A DNA stretch of 64,000 nucleotides from Rhizobium sp. CIAT894 (GCF_000172795.2 NZ_CP020947.1:1739001-1803000), one strand, 5' to 3'; shown: positions 52,118-61,274, counted from the first letter of the stretch. Notes: generated by a model not told the origin, from the sequence alone. Program-made: numbers and translations.

Positions 52118-52774
52118 GTGACCGAAATCGACATGGTTCACGAGCAGATCGACACGATCGATGCATTGATGGCGCATTACGTCGCCGGCTCCTTGCCCGA
52201 GCCGGCGCGTGTGCTGGTGCGGTCCCATCTCGAAATGAAACCGGACAATCGAAGCCTGGTGAACAGCCTCGAATTGCTCGCCGGAGAGGCGATCGAAAGC
52301 GCGCCCGCAGCCGCCATTGCCGACCGCGACCGGCGGCTTGCGGCAATCTTCTCCTCCGCCGCTCCGGTCGCAGCGCCGGTGCCCAGGCGGCGGGAAAACG
52401 CGCTGTTTCCCCAGGCGTTGCGCGATCTTGTCGGCTTCGAAGCCGAGGATGTGCCCTGGCGCACGCGGTTGCCGGGCTTCAAGGAATATTGCCTCGACAT
52501 GGACGGCTGCGAGGTCAACCTGATGTGGATCCGCCCGGGCCGCGCCTTGCCGGCGCATACCCACAAGGGCATGGAACTGATCCTCATCCTCGACGGCGCC
52601 TTCAACGATGAACGCGGCCGTTTCGGCCCCGGCGACATCTCCATCGCCGACGAGACGATCGACCACCGGCCGGTCGCCGAAAAGGACAGGCCTTGCATCG
52701 CCTTTGCCGTTTCGGACGGGCCGGTCAGGCTGACAGGATCCTTTCGTCAGATGATCGGCGATCTGATCGGCTGA
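52118..52774 (+). CDS. ChrR-family anti-sigma factor with C-terminal cupin
   Basis: A protein of 213-218 residues in the ChrR family, which holds an ECF sigma factor inactive until singlet oxygen appears. The N-terminal helical anti-sigma domain spans 1-75 and the cupin spans about 110-215. The cupin zinc ligands look present: ALPAHTHKGMELILIL (two His and Glu) and ETIDHRP. In the N-terminal domain the usual HxxxCxxC is HLEMKPDN, so both cysteines are absent. No sigma factor gene lies beside it, unlike the usual rpoE-chrR pair. Either GTG at 52118 or ATG at 52133 may start it. Confidence 0.82.
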   Translation: MTEIDMVHEQIDTIDALMAHYVAGSLPEPARVLVRSHLEMKPDNRSLVNSLELLAGEAIESAPAAAIADRDRRLAAIFSSAAPVAAPVPRRRENALFPQALRDLVGFEAEDVPWRTRLPGFKEYCLDMDGCEVNLMWIRPGRALPAHTHKGMELILILDGAFNDERGRFGPGDISIADETIDHRPVAEKDRPCIAFAVSDGPVRLTGSFRQMIGDLIG

Positions 52775-52874
52775 AAGCAGCCACAATGGTGTGATAGAAC
52801 CATAAAACCGGGAGAAGCAGAGAAACTTCCGGACCTGTTTTCGTGTTGGCAAGGCAGAGCAGGAGGAACATGTC

Positions 52875-53708
52875 ATGCATGATTTCATCGCCCGTCCCGA
52901 ACATGGAGTTGTCTGGATCACCGGGGCAAGCTCGGGCATCGGCCGGGCGCTTGCGCTGAAGCTCGCGGCCGAAGGATACAAGGTCGCGGTCACCGCCAGA
53001 AGTCACGAAAAGCTGGTCGAACTGCAGGCCGAGGCCCGTGGCCTTTCCGGCAGCATCGTCGTTCTCGACGGCGACGTCACCGATGCCGAGGACATGGAAC
53101 ATGTCATGGCCTCCATCGAATACGAACACGGCACGCTCGCCATGGCGATCCTCAATGCCGGCGTCTATCTGCCTGTTCACGCCGAAGACCTGAACCGGGC
53201 CGATTTCGACAAAAGCTTTGCCGTCAATCTTTCCGGCGTCGTCAACTGCCTGCTGCCGGCAATCGGCCATATGAAGGCGAAAGGGCAGGGGCAGATCGCC
53301 ATCGTCTCCTGCATCACCGGCTATGGCGGCCTGCCGACGGGTGCAGCCTATGGCGCCACCAAGGCGGCGCTGATCAATATGACCGAAAGCCTGAAGTTCG
53401 ATCTCGACAAGATCGGCATCCGCATCCAGCTCGTCAGCCCGGGTTTCGTCGATACGCCGGCGGCTGGGAAGAACGCCTTTCCGATGACATCCGTGGTATC
53501 GGTCGAGGAGGCAGCCCGGCAGATTGCCGCCGGGCTGAAATCGCAGGCCTTCGAGATCAGCTTCCCCCGGCGCTTCACTACCATGCTGAAACTCGCGCGC
53601 CTGCTTCCCTATGGCGCGTATTTCCCGCTGATGAGCCGCGTCACCGGTTGGCGCGAGCGGTCGCCATCGGTTGGTCACCATCCGGCGACACCGCATCCGG
53701 CGGAATGA
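52875..53708 (+). CDS. Short-chain dehydrogenase/reductase in the photo-oxidative stress group
   Basis: A 277-residue SDR: VVWITGASSGIGRALALKLA at residues 12-31, AILNAGVYLP near 90, catalytic YGATKAALINMTESLKFDL near 158, then a C-terminal extension with TTMLKLARLLPYGAYFPLMS that may touch the membrane. Such SDRs accompany cfa genes and RpoE-ChrR groups in several alphaproteobacteria, as I recall. AGGAGG lies just before the ATG at 52875. Its stop abuts the stop of the convergent cfa gene with no spacer. Confidence 0.9.
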   Translation: MHDFIARPEHGVVWITGASSGIGRALALKLAAEGYKVAVTARSHEKLVELQAEARGLSGSIVVLDGDVTDAEDMEHVMASIEYEHGTLAMAILNAGVYLPVHAEDLNRADFDKSFAVNLSGVVNCLLPAIGHMKAKGQGQIAIVSCITGYGGLPTGAAYGATKAALINMTESLKFDLDKIGIRIQLVSPGFVDTPAAGKNAFPMTSVVSVEEAARQIAAGLKSQAFEISFPRRFTTMLKLARLLPYGAYFPLMSRVTGWRERSPSVGHHPATPHPAE

Positions 53709-54968
53709 TCAGCTGCGTGAGAACACGACCTGGCGCACATCGATATTGCGGGCGCGGAAGCCGGCTTCGCAATAGAACAGATAGAATTCCCAGAGCCGTT
53801 TGAAACGCTCGTCGAAGCCCATCGGGCGGATGCGTTCCCAGACCGACCAGAAGCGCTCGCGCCATTCGGCGAGCGTCCGGGCATAGTCGAGCCCAAAGCT
53901 GAAGTCTCTGACCAGTGACAGATCGACCTTGCCGGCGAGTTCGGCCAGATGATTGCGCGTCGGCAGCATGCCGCCGGGAAAGACATATTTCTGGATGAAG
54001 TCAGGATTGCTGCGATACTGGTCGAAGGACTCGGGTTTGATCGTGATGATCTGCAGGCCGGCCTTGCCGCCGGGTTTCAGACATTGCCGGAGCTTGGAGA
54101 AATAGGACGGCCAGTATTTCTCGCCGACCGCTTCGAACATTTCGATCGAGACGATCCGGTCGTAGAGCCCGGTCTCGTCACGGTAATCCTGGAAACGGAA
54201 TTCGACGCGATCGTCGAGACCGGCCTTGTGGATGCGCTCTTGCGCAAAGGCGAGCTGTTCGCGGCTGATTGTCAGGCCCGTGACCTTGCAGTTCAATTCG
54301 CCGGCGGCGAATTCGGCAAAACCGCCCCAGCCGCAGCCGATTTCCAGCACGTGATCCCCGGGCCCGATGCCGGTCGCTTCGGCGAGCGCGCGATATTTGG
54401 CGTTCTGGGCCGATTGCAGGTCGTTGGCCCCTGTGGAGTAGAGGGCTGAGGAATAGGTCATGCTCGGATCGAGCCATTGCCTGTAGAAATCATTACCGAG
54501 GTCGTAATGGGCGGAAATATTGCGCTTCGAGCCCGTCCTGGTATTGGTGTTCATCCAATGGCGCACGCGCTCGACGAGGCGGCCAATGCCGCCCTTGCCA
54601 TTGGAATAGCTGTAGACGGCCTCGCCGTTGACGAGGAAGAGTTCGAGGAAGGCGGTGGTGTCGGGACTGTCCCAGTCGCCGTCCATATAGGTCTCGGCGA
54701 CCCCGATCGTGCCGCTCGTCAGCGCCCGATAGGCGAGGTTCCAGTTGTGGAGGCTGAGCGCCGCTTTTGGCCCGGCCTTCTGGCCCTCGACCAACAGCCT
54801 ACGGCCGTCCGGGAGAGTAACGGCGAGCGAACCGTGCTGCATGTGCAGAAGCCCGCGCAGCGCCAGCTTTGCCTTGAAGGGCAGGCCCTTCACCATGCGG
54901 GACATGTTTTCGGCCGTCAGCGTCACCGCATCGCGAGCCAGCAGATTCCAGTCCTGCGCCTTGCTCAT
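53709..54968 (-). CDS. cfa: Cyclopropane-fatty-acyl-phospholipid synthase
   Basis: A 419-residue S-adenosylmethionine methyltransferase acting on unsaturated acyl chains of membrane lipids. An N-terminal non-catalytic domain (1-115) is followed by ISAHYDLGNDFYRQWLDPSM, the SAM motif HVLEIGCGWGGFAEFAA near residue 203, RIVSIEMFEAVGEKYW near 273 and the C-terminal EFYLFYCEAGFRARNIDV. This is the standard Cfa layout. In Rhodobacter a cfa gene belongs to the singlet-oxygen RpoE regulon. It lies 232 bases downstream of the photolyase gene on the same strand. No TGATCC promoter is seen directly before it. Confidence 0.95.
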   Translation of the reverse strand: MSKAQDWNLLARDAVTLTAENMSRMVKGLPFKAKLALRGLLHMQHGSLAVTLPDGRRLLVEGQKAGPKAALSLHNWNLAYRALTSGTIGVAETYMDGDWDSPDTTAFLELFLVNGEAVYSYSNGKGGIGRLVERVRHWMNTNTRTGSKRNISAHYDLGNDFYRQWLDPSMTYSSALYSTGANDLQSAQNAKYRALAEATGIGPGDHVLEIGCGWGGFAEFAAGELNCKVTGLTISREQLAFAQERIHKAGLDDRVEFRFQDYRDETGLYDRIVSIEMFEAVGEKYWPSYFSKLRQCLKPGGKAGLQIITIKPESFDQYRSNPDFIQKYVFPGGMLPTRNHLAELAGKVDLSLVRDFSFGLDYARTLAEWRERFWSVWERIRPMGFDERFKRLWEFYLFYCEAGFRARNIDVRQVVFSRS

Positions 54969-55200
54969 CTCTCCTCCTCCAACATTCTTGCCGGTTTAGG
55001 GACGACGAAGCACCCGATAATACACACGGCCCCCCAGCCATGACATCGAAGGCTACTGCATAATTGCTCAAATCGGAACCGATTTAAGATAAGACTATGA
55101 AGCAGTTCTATGTGTTTCGGCGTCTTTACGCGCCTGAAAAGACCGGACCGCCGGAGCCGATAAGGGGGCTTCAGCCGGCGCGATGAGGGCCGAATTGCAT

Positions 55201-56652
55201 TCATACGCTATCCCTCATTGCCTTGTAGGCGGAGAGCGCCCGGTTGCGCGCGTTCGCATGGTTGACGATCGGTTTCGGATAGGTTTGGCCAAGCGTGATG
55301 CCGGCCTCGTCGAGCATGTTCTTCGGCGCCTCGAACGGCCGGTGGATGTATTTTGCCCCGAGCCGTTGCAGCTCCGGCACATGAGTTCTGACATAGTCGC
55401 CGTCGGGATCGAAAGTCTCGCCCTGCAGCATCGGATTGAAGATGCGGAAGAAGGGTGACGCGTCGGCTCCCGAGCCCGCCACCCATTGCCAGCTTGCCGC
55501 ATTGTTGGCGGGATCGGCATCGACCAGCGTGTCGCGGAACCAGGCCTCGCCGCGGCGCCAGTCGATCATCAGATCCTTGATGAGGAAGGAGGCGACGATC
55601 ATGCGCACCCGATTGTGCATCCAGCCGTGGCGCCAGAGCTGGCGCATGCCGGCATCGACGATCGGGTAGCCGGTCATGCCGCACCGCCACGCGTCGAAAT
55701 CCCCGTCGTCGTTGCGCCATTTAAAGCCGTCGAAACGATCGTTCCAGTTCTCCGAGGCAAGACGCGGAAAATGGAAAAGCAGGTGGTAGGAGAATTCGCG
55801 CCAGGCGATCTCCTTGCGGAAATGCAGGACGTCGGCCGCCGGCACCCGGTTCGACAGTCCGCGCGTCGCATCCCAGATGCGGGCAGGGGAGATCTCGCCA
55901 AGCGCCAGATGCGGCGACAGCATCGAGGTCGCCAGTTTCGCCGGATAGTCGCGGTTTTCCTTGTAGCCCTTGAGTTCGTCCTCGACGAAGACGCTGAGCC
56001 TCTCTCTTGCGCCTTGCTCGCCCGGCGTCCAGAGATCGGCAAAGCCCTTCGCCCAGTCCGGCTTCGTCGGCAGCAATTTCCAGCTCTTCAACGGTTCCGA
56101 TACCGGAAGCTGCGCTGCCAGCCGGAGCTTCGCCGGCGCATCCAGCGGCGGCTCGGCTTCGCCCGCACCCTCCAGCGCGCGCCAGAACGGCGTATAGACC
56201 CGATAGGGCGTGCCACTGCCGGTCATCAGCCTGGACGGTTCGTGCAGCAGCTGGCCGCCAAAGCTTCTCGCCTCGATCGCCTGTTTTTCCAATTCCTGCT
56301 TGATGTGGGTGTCGACCGAGATGCTCGACGGGTCGTAGCGCCGGTTCCAGAAAACGGCTTCAGCCCCGCTCTTTTTGATGACGGCGCCGAGCACCTCGAG
56401 CGCATCGCCGCTGGCAAGCACCAGCCGGCCCTGCCGCTCGTGCAATGATCTATCAAGCGCTTCCAGCGAATGATGCAGCCACCAGGCCTGCGCAGCGCCG
56501 AGCGGACCCGTGCCGGCTGCCGCCGGTTCGTTGATATAAACGGGGATGATCGGTCGCCCGGAGAGATGGGCGGCATTGAGGGCGTGATTGTCGTCAAGGC
56601 GCAAATCCTTGCGAAACCATAAAATGATAGGTTTTACCGCGTCTTGTACCAA
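55201..56652 (-). CDS. phrB: Deoxyribodipyrimidine photolyase (class I CPD)
   Basis: A 483-residue flavoprotein that repairs cyclobutane pyrimidine dimers in light. The N-terminal alpha/beta antenna domain starts IILWFRKDLRLDDNHALNAA. The FAD domain shows IAWREFSYHLLFHFP near residue 288, WMHNRVRMIVASFLIKDLMI near 345 and NNAASWQWVAGSGADASPFF near 382, with the tryptophans of the electron chain. Length is normal for the class. A TGATCC-N18-TA promoter lies 33-62 bases upstream, matching that of the chrR-like gene, so light-stress control is likely. Confidence 0.95.
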   Translation of the reverse strand: MVQDAVKPIILWFRKDLRLDDNHALNAAHLSGRPIIPVYINEPAAAGTGPLGAAQAWWLHHSLEALDRSLHERQGRLVLASGDALEVLGAVIKKSGAEAVFWNRRYDPSSISVDTHIKQELEKQAIEARSFGGQLLHEPSRLMTGSGTPYRVYTPFWRALEGAGEAEPPLDAPAKLRLAAQLPVSEPLKSWKLLPTKPDWAKGFADLWTPGEQGARERLSVFVEDELKGYKENRDYPAKLATSMLSPHLALGEISPARIWDATRGLSNRVPAADVLHFRKEIAWREFSYHLLFHFPRLASENWNDRFDGFKWRNDDGDFDAWRCGMTGYPIVDAGMRQLWRHGWMHNRVRMIVASFLIKDLMIDWRRGEAWFRDTLVDADPANNAASWQWVAGSGADASPFFRIFNPMLQGETFDPDGDYVRTHVPELQRLGAKYIHRPFEAPKNMLDEAGITLGQTYPKPIVNHANARNRALSAYKAMRDSV

Positions 56653-56684
56653 TGAAACCGTTCCCTGCTCCTGTTCTTTTCAAC

Positions 56685-56714
56685 CTGCTACGGATGTACG
56701 GAACGCCCGGATCA
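56685..56714 (-). promoter_or_regulatory. ECF11-like promoter upstream of photolyase
   Basis: On the minus strand TGATCC (56714-56709) is followed after exactly 18 bases by TAGCAG (56690-56685). The -10 end is 33 bases before the photolyase ATG. Both the hexamer and the spacing equal those of the site at 52052. Confidence 0.55.
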
Positions 56715-56761
56715 AAAGTTTCATCCGGAGGGAAAGCTTTTATCGTGGTGGCGACGACATG

Positions 56762-56788
56762 AAAAAGGCCGGCGTGAACCGGCTTTTC
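56762..56788 (-). terminator. Intrinsic terminator, bidirectional in form
   Basis: GCCGG and CCGGC pair over a six-base loop, flanked by AAAA and TTTT on the two sides. It lies about 50 bases downstream of the small exported gene at 56836-57162 and before the photolyase promoter, insulating the two units. Confidence 0.7.
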
Positions 56789-56835
56789 CAAGCGTGGCGC
56801 ACTTTGCGCGACATGCTTTGAAGCGAAGGTGCCTG

Positions 56836-57162
56836 TCAGTTGTCGTATTCGCGGCAGGCTTCGCTGATCGAGGCGCCGCTTTCGCCGCCGCGTGTGTCGA
56901 CGCCCGATCTCTGCTGCGGCATGCCAGGGCATTCCATCGTTTGCGGCTGACCGATGCTCTGGGTCGTCATCGGATCGACCGGAGCGACGCGCACCGGATA
57001 CATGCCATTGTCGCTGTTGGTGTAATCGGATGAATAGTTACCCGAACTCGGATCGGTCGAGCCGCCGTTGGTCGGCCCGATCGGATCGGGGTTCGACTGG
57101 GCAAAGGCCGACGATGCCATGCCGATCGCCAGCAGCGAAGCGGCGATAAGGGATTTGGTCAT
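56836..57162 (-). CDS. Small exported protein, 108 residues
   Basis: A signal peptide (MTKSLIAASLLAIGMASSAFA, cleavage before QSNPDP) is followed by a Gly/Ser/Asn/Pro-rich stretch with GGSTDPSSGNYSSDYTNSDN and a C-terminal part with two cysteines (MECPGMPQQ, SEACREYDN) that could form a disulfide. Upstream sequence GAGGATATCC fits a ribosome-binding site. Such low-complexity periplasmic proteins are common in rhizobia and have no known function. It is transcribed alone and is followed by a good terminator. Confidence 0.75.
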   Translation of the reverse strand: MTKSLIAASLLAIGMASSAFAQSNPDPIGPTNGGSTDPSSGNYSSDYTNSDNGMYPVRVAPVDPMTTQSIGQPQTMECPGMPQQRSGVDTRGGESGASISEACREYDN

Positions 57163-57374
57163 GAGGATATCCTCCTTTGATTTTCACCTTGGATGACCCT
57201 GGTGTAACCGCCTGCAAGAATCATTGTTCCGAGAGTTGTAGAAAAACTGCCGGTACGCTGCGGCGTTGTCGCCATGGTTACGCATAAACCTTAACCGCCG
57301 AAGCCGCTGGATCACGACTGCCGCCTGCCTTAGTGGCGTGGTGAAACGCTAAAAATCAGCAGCATGAGGCCGCT

Positions 57375-57689
57375 ATGTTCGTTTCCCCGCGCGAGGCTGC
57401 AGATCTCGTTCTCCAGATTGCTCTTGCACTCGCCCTGACGGCCGGCGGCATGGCAATCGCGTCCTCTGCCATGGGCGGCGAGAAGGCCGGCATATCAGGG
57501 ATCGACGTCAGCCGCCCCTCGTTGTGGACTGCGGTTCCGACGCGTATCGATCCGACGACACAGCCCTATCTGCGCGCCGACGCGCCCGCCGGGCTGAAAA
57601 TCGCCGCCAGCGACGAAAAATCCTGCCATGACCCGATCGGTTTGCGCCTCTCCTGCGATTTGATCGCCACCAGCAGCACAGCCTTTTAG
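57375..57689 (+). CDS. Hypothetical 104-residue membrane-anchored or exported protein
   Basis: The N-terminus has a hydrophobic segment (LVLQIALALALTAGGMAIA) at residues 12-30 that may be an uncleaved anchor or signal. The remainder is polar with two cysteines (EKSCHDPIGLRLSCDLIA). I do not recognise the family. The opposite strand also carries a long open frame here, but that one continues as the antisense of the HAD gene and is a shadow. The gap 57690-57905 after it shows nothing recognisable. Confidence 0.5.
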   Translation: MFVSPREAADLVLQIALALALTAGGMAIASSAMGGEKAGISGIDVSRPSLWTAVPTRIDPTTQPYLRADAPAGLKIAASDEKSCHDPIGLRLSCDLIATSSTAF

Positions 57690-57905
57690 ACGGCGATCTC
57701 TGCGCTTCAGCGCGAACGGCTGGCACTCGACAACTGCACGGGCAGGATCGTCGATGCCTTGATGCCGGGCTGGCGACGGATCAGCCAAGGCTTGCCGTTG
57801 CGCATAGCGGGCCTGTCCCTGCGAAAGCTTGCAAAGGGCGCTGATTTGCCGTTTCATCGGGCGATACGACAACCATCCGATGCTCTTCCTTAAAAGGATC
57901 CGCCT

Positions 57906-58583
57906 TTGTCCCTGCCGATGCCCCGCGGCTTCGAGAAGCCTTATGCCGCCTTCCTGTTCGATATGGACGGCACCATCCTCAATTCGATCCGTGCCGCCGA
58001 GCGTGTCTGGGGCGACTGGGCAAAGCGTCAGGGGCTCGATGTCGCCGCCTTTTTGCCGAAGATGCATGGATCGCGCGGTGTCGACACGATCGCCCGCCTG
58101 AATCTGCCCGGCGTCGATCCCGAACATGAGGCCAGGCTGGTGACCGAGGCCGAAATCGCCGACGTCGGCGATGTCGTAGCCATTCCGGGTGCCGCGGCGT
58201 TCCTGAGTACGCTGCCGCCGGATCGCTGGGCGATCGTCACCTCTTCGCCGCTGCGTCTTGCCCATCGGCGGCTGGAGGCGGCAGGCCTGCCGCTGCCGAA
58301 ATTCATAGTGACGGCGGAGGATGTGAAGGTCGGAAAACCCGATCCGCAATGTTATATTCTGGGCGCCGAACGTCTCGGCGTCAGCACGCGGGATTGCCTG
58401 GTGTTCGAGGATGTCGCCGCCGGAATTACCGCCGGCGAGGCGGCCGGCGCCGATGTCATGGTCGTCACGGCAACCCATCACCAGAAGATGGAAACCTCGC
58501 ATCCGACCCTCTCATCCTATGATGAGATTTCGGTCCGCATCTCTGCCGACCGCAGAATGCTGATCGTCCCCGCCGCGGCCTGA
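57906..58583 (+). CDS. HAD-family phosphatase
   Basis: A 225-residue haloacid-dehalogenase-like hydrolase of the beta-phosphoglucomutase/sugar-phosphatase group. Motif I FLFDMDGTILNS holds the nucleophile aspartate near residue 19; motif II is AIVTSSPLRLAHRRL near 111; the motif III lysine is in VKVGKPDPQCY near 142; motif IV is CLVFEDVAAGITAGEAAGA near 160. The cap domain is inserted after motif I. The closest use is dephosphorylation of a small sugar or glycerol phosphate. TTG at 57906 has an AAGGA at proper distance; ATG at 57918 is the alternative. Confidence 0.9.
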   Translation: MSLPMPRGFEKPYAAFLFDMDGTILNSIRAAERVWGDWAKRQGLDVAAFLPKMHGSRGVDTIARLNLPGVDPEHEARLVTEAEIADVGDVVAIPGAAAFLSTLPPDRWAIVTSSPLRLAHRRLEAAGLPLPKFIVTAEDVKVGKPDPQCYILGAERLGVSTRDCLVFEDVAAGITAGEAAGADVMVVTATHHQKMETSHPTLSSYDEISVRISADRRMLIVPAAA

Positions 58584-58616
58584 CATCGGCCGTCGGCGGT
58601 TGCTTGCTTTGCGAAT

Positions 58617-61274
58617 TCACTCGGCGGCGGCTGCCAGGCAGCGATCGATGATCCTGCCGATTTCGCTGCGGCAGGAGCCGCAATTGGTTCCGGCACTCGT
58701 TTCCTTGCCGACTGCTTCGACGCTGTGGCATCCGCCGCGCACGGCGGCAGCGATCTGATTGACTCCGACACTGAAGCAGGAGCAGACGGTGGCGCCCGGA
58801 TCCGGCCTGCCGGCGCCGGGACGGCCGGCAACGAGCGCAAAGCGTTTCCTGAGGTCGCCGTGCGAGGTGGTAAGCTGCGAGATGGCCCAGTTGCGCGCGA
58901 CGGCAACCGGTTCGCGGGCGAGGAACAGTGCGGCCAGCAGGGTCTCGCCGTCGAAGAAGGCGAGCCTCAGGTCGCCGGATTGCCGGTCGGCATAACCCAG
59001 CGGCTCGACTTCGTCCGGAATGGCGAAAACCGCACGGCACCAAGCCGTCCAGTCTTCGACGGCCTCAGCGAAGGCAAGCTCCAGCCGCCAGCCGCCATCG
59101 GCCTTCGCCAGCGCCCAATAGCCGGCGTCGGGCGTAGCAGGTTTTGCGGCCGAGACGGCGAAGCCGTAATGCGTGGCGCGGAAGGGGCGAATGGCGATGG
59201 CGACGTTCTTCGAGGCGGGCTGACCGGAAAAGGGGTCGGTTATCGGCGCGACCACCGCATCGATCCGCGCTTTTGCCGCGAACTGGTCGTTCCAGTGCAT
59301 TGGCGCGAAGATGCCGCCGCGCGCCTGGCGATCGGTCACCAGCGCCCGGACGATCGCCTTGCCGTAGGGACTGTCGATCTCGACGAGACCCGCGCTCGAT
59401 ATGCCGGTTTCGATCGCGTCGCGCGGATGGATCTCCGCAAAGGGTTCGGCGATATGGGCGGAAAGCCGCGCGCTCTTTCCGGTTCGCGTCATTGTGTGCC
59501 ACTGGTCGCGGATGCGCCCGGTATTCAGCGTGAAGGGGAAATCGGCATTGGTGCGGCTCGTTTCGGGCGGTTCCACCGCGACGAAGCGCGCCTTGCCATC
59601 GGCATGGTAGAAACCGCCATCGGCGAAGAAACGGGTGACGCCGGGTTCGGTCCCTGCCGCCTGCGGCCACTGAAAGGGCGAGAGCACGTCATAGGCGTCA
59701 CCTGAGATACCGGCGCGGGCGCCGATGTCGAAATCGCGGCTGCCGTCATTTTCGAAGGCGGAGAGGGCGGCGTGTTCGGCGAAGATTTCCGCCGGCGTGT
59801 CGAAATCAAAAGCGGCGGCAAAGCCCATCCGTCGTCCCACCTCCGCAAGCTGCCACCAGTCGGCCCTTGCGTCGCCCGGGAGCCCGAGAAACGGCCGCTG
59901 TCTGGAAATCCGCCGTTCGGAATTGGTGACGGTGCCGTCCTTTTCGCCCCAGCCGAGCGAGGGCAGAAGCACCTTGGCGTGCCGGGCCGTATCCGTCTCT
60001 CTGAGGATGTCGGAGACGACGACGAAAGGACAGGCGGCGATCGCGCTTTCGACGCTGTCTGCATCCGGCATCGAAACGACGGGATTGGTGGCCATGATCC
60101 AGAGCGCCTTGATGCGGCCGTCGGCCACGGCGCGGAACATGTCGACCGCCTTCAGGCCGGGTTTTGCGGCGATGACGGGCGATTCCCAGAAGCGCTGCAC
60201 GCGATCCCGGTCTTGCGGGTTCTCGATCGCCATATGGGCGGCAAGCATGTTGGCGAGACCGCCGACCTCGCGCCCGCCCATGGCGTTCGGCTGGCCCGTC
60301 AGCGAGAACGGTCCCATGCCCGGGCGGCCGATGCGGCCGGTCGCCAGATGACAGTTGAGGATGGCATTGACCTTGTCGGTGCCGGAGGAGGACTGGTTGA
60401 CGCCCTGGCTGTAGCAGGTCACGACTTTCTCAGTCGTCTCGAACAGCCGGAAGAATTCCCGGACCTGCATGGCCGGCAGGCCGGTCCGCTCCAGGAGATC
60501 GTTGATATCAAGTGCTGCGGCGGCCGCAAAGGCACCCGCGAAACCTTCGGTGTGCGAGGCAATATAATTCTGGTCGATCGCGGGGCTTGTGGCCAGATGG
60601 GCGAGCAGTCCCATGAACAGCGCCACGTCGCCGTCCGGGCGGATGGCCAGATGCAGGTCGGCGATATCGCATGTCATCGTCCGGCGCGGATCGATCACAA
60701 CGATCCGCATGTTCGGCCGCGCCGCCTTGGCGGCGGCAAGGCGCTGGTAGATGACGGGATGACACCAGGCGAGGTTGGAGCCGGTGAGCACCACCAGATC
60801 CGCAAGTTCGATATCCTCATAGGTCCCCGGCACGGTATCGGCGCCGAAGGCGCGGCGATGGCCGGCCACGGATGAGGACATGCAGAGCCTGGAGTTGGTG
60901 TCGATATTGGCCGAACCGATGAAGCCCTTCATCAGCTTGTTGGCGAGGTAGTAATCTTCGGTCAGCAACTGGCCGGAGACGTAGAAGGCCACGGAATCAG
61001 GCCCGTGTTCGGCGATCGTTTCGGAAAAACGCCGGGCGACCAGATCGAGCGCCTCGTCCCAGCCGCTGCGTGCGCCTGCGATTTCGGGATAAAGAAGCCG
61101 GCCGTCGAGATCGATGGTTTCGGCAAGCGCCGAACCCTTCGAGCAGAGCCGGCCGAAATTCGACGGATGCTCAGGATCTCCCTTGACGCTGACGGCGCCT
61201 GCCTCGTCGACTGTCGCGATAACGCCGCAGCCGACGCCGCAATAGGGGCAGGTGGTCTTGACCTCAGCCGCCAT
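58617..61274 (-). CDS. nasA: Assimilatory nitrate reductase catalytic subunit
   Basis: An 885-residue molybdopterin enzyme that reduces nitrate to nitrite in the cytoplasm. The N-terminal [4Fe-4S] motif TTCPYCGVGCGVIATVDE is at residue 8. Molybdopterin-binding motifs follow, such as CYSQGVNQSSSGTDKVNAIL and FSLTGQPNAMGGREVGGLAN near 325-350. The C-terminus holds a BFD-like [2Fe-2S] domain, ATVCSCFSVGVNQIAAAV then TNCGSCRSEIGRII, which marks the NasA type receiving electrons from a flavoprotein. The start overlaps the nirD stop by one base. It is the last gene of nirB-nirD-nasA. Confidence 0.96.
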   Translation of the reverse strand: MAAEVKTTCPYCGVGCGVIATVDEAGAVSVKGDPEHPSNFGRLCSKGSALAETIDLDGRLLYPEIAGARSGWDEALDLVARRFSETIAEHGPDSVAFYVSGQLLTEDYYLANKLMKGFIGSANIDTNSRLCMSSSVAGHRRAFGADTVPGTYEDIELADLVVLTGSNLAWCHPVIYQRLAAAKAARPNMRIVVIDPRRTMTCDIADLHLAIRPDGDVALFMGLLAHLATSPAIDQNYIASHTEGFAGAFAAAAALDINDLLERTGLPAMQVREFFRLFETTEKVVTCYSQGVNQSSSGTDKVNAILNCHLATGRIGRPGMGPFSLTGQPNAMGGREVGGLANMLAAHMAIENPQDRDRVQRFWESPVIAAKPGLKAVDMFRAVADGRIKALWIMATNPVVSMPDADSVESAIAACPFVVVSDILRETDTARHAKVLLPSLGWGEKDGTVTNSERRISRQRPFLGLPGDARADWWQLAEVGRRMGFAAAFDFDTPAEIFAEHAALSAFENDGSRDFDIGARAGISGDAYDVLSPFQWPQAAGTEPGVTRFFADGGFYHADGKARFVAVEPPETSRTNADFPFTLNTGRIRDQWHTMTRTGKSARLSAHIAEPFAEIHPRDAIETGISSAGLVEIDSPYGKAIVRALVTDRQARGGIFAPMHWNDQFAAKARIDAVVAPITDPFSGQPASKNVAIAIRPFRATHYGFAVSAAKPATPDAGYWALAKADGGWRLELAFAEAVEDWTAWCRAVFAIPDEVEPLGYADRQSGDLRLAFFDGETLLAALFLAREPVAVARNWAISQLTTSHGDLRKRFALVAGRPGAGRPDPGATVCSCFSVGVNQIAAAVRGGCHSVEAVGKETSAGTNCGSCRSEIGRIIDRCLAAAAE

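Noticed and set aside
57495..58502. A 335-codon minus-strand frame opposite the HAD phosphatase gene
   Set aside because: Antisense shadow of a gene with complete HAD motifs; no domain resemblance of its own.
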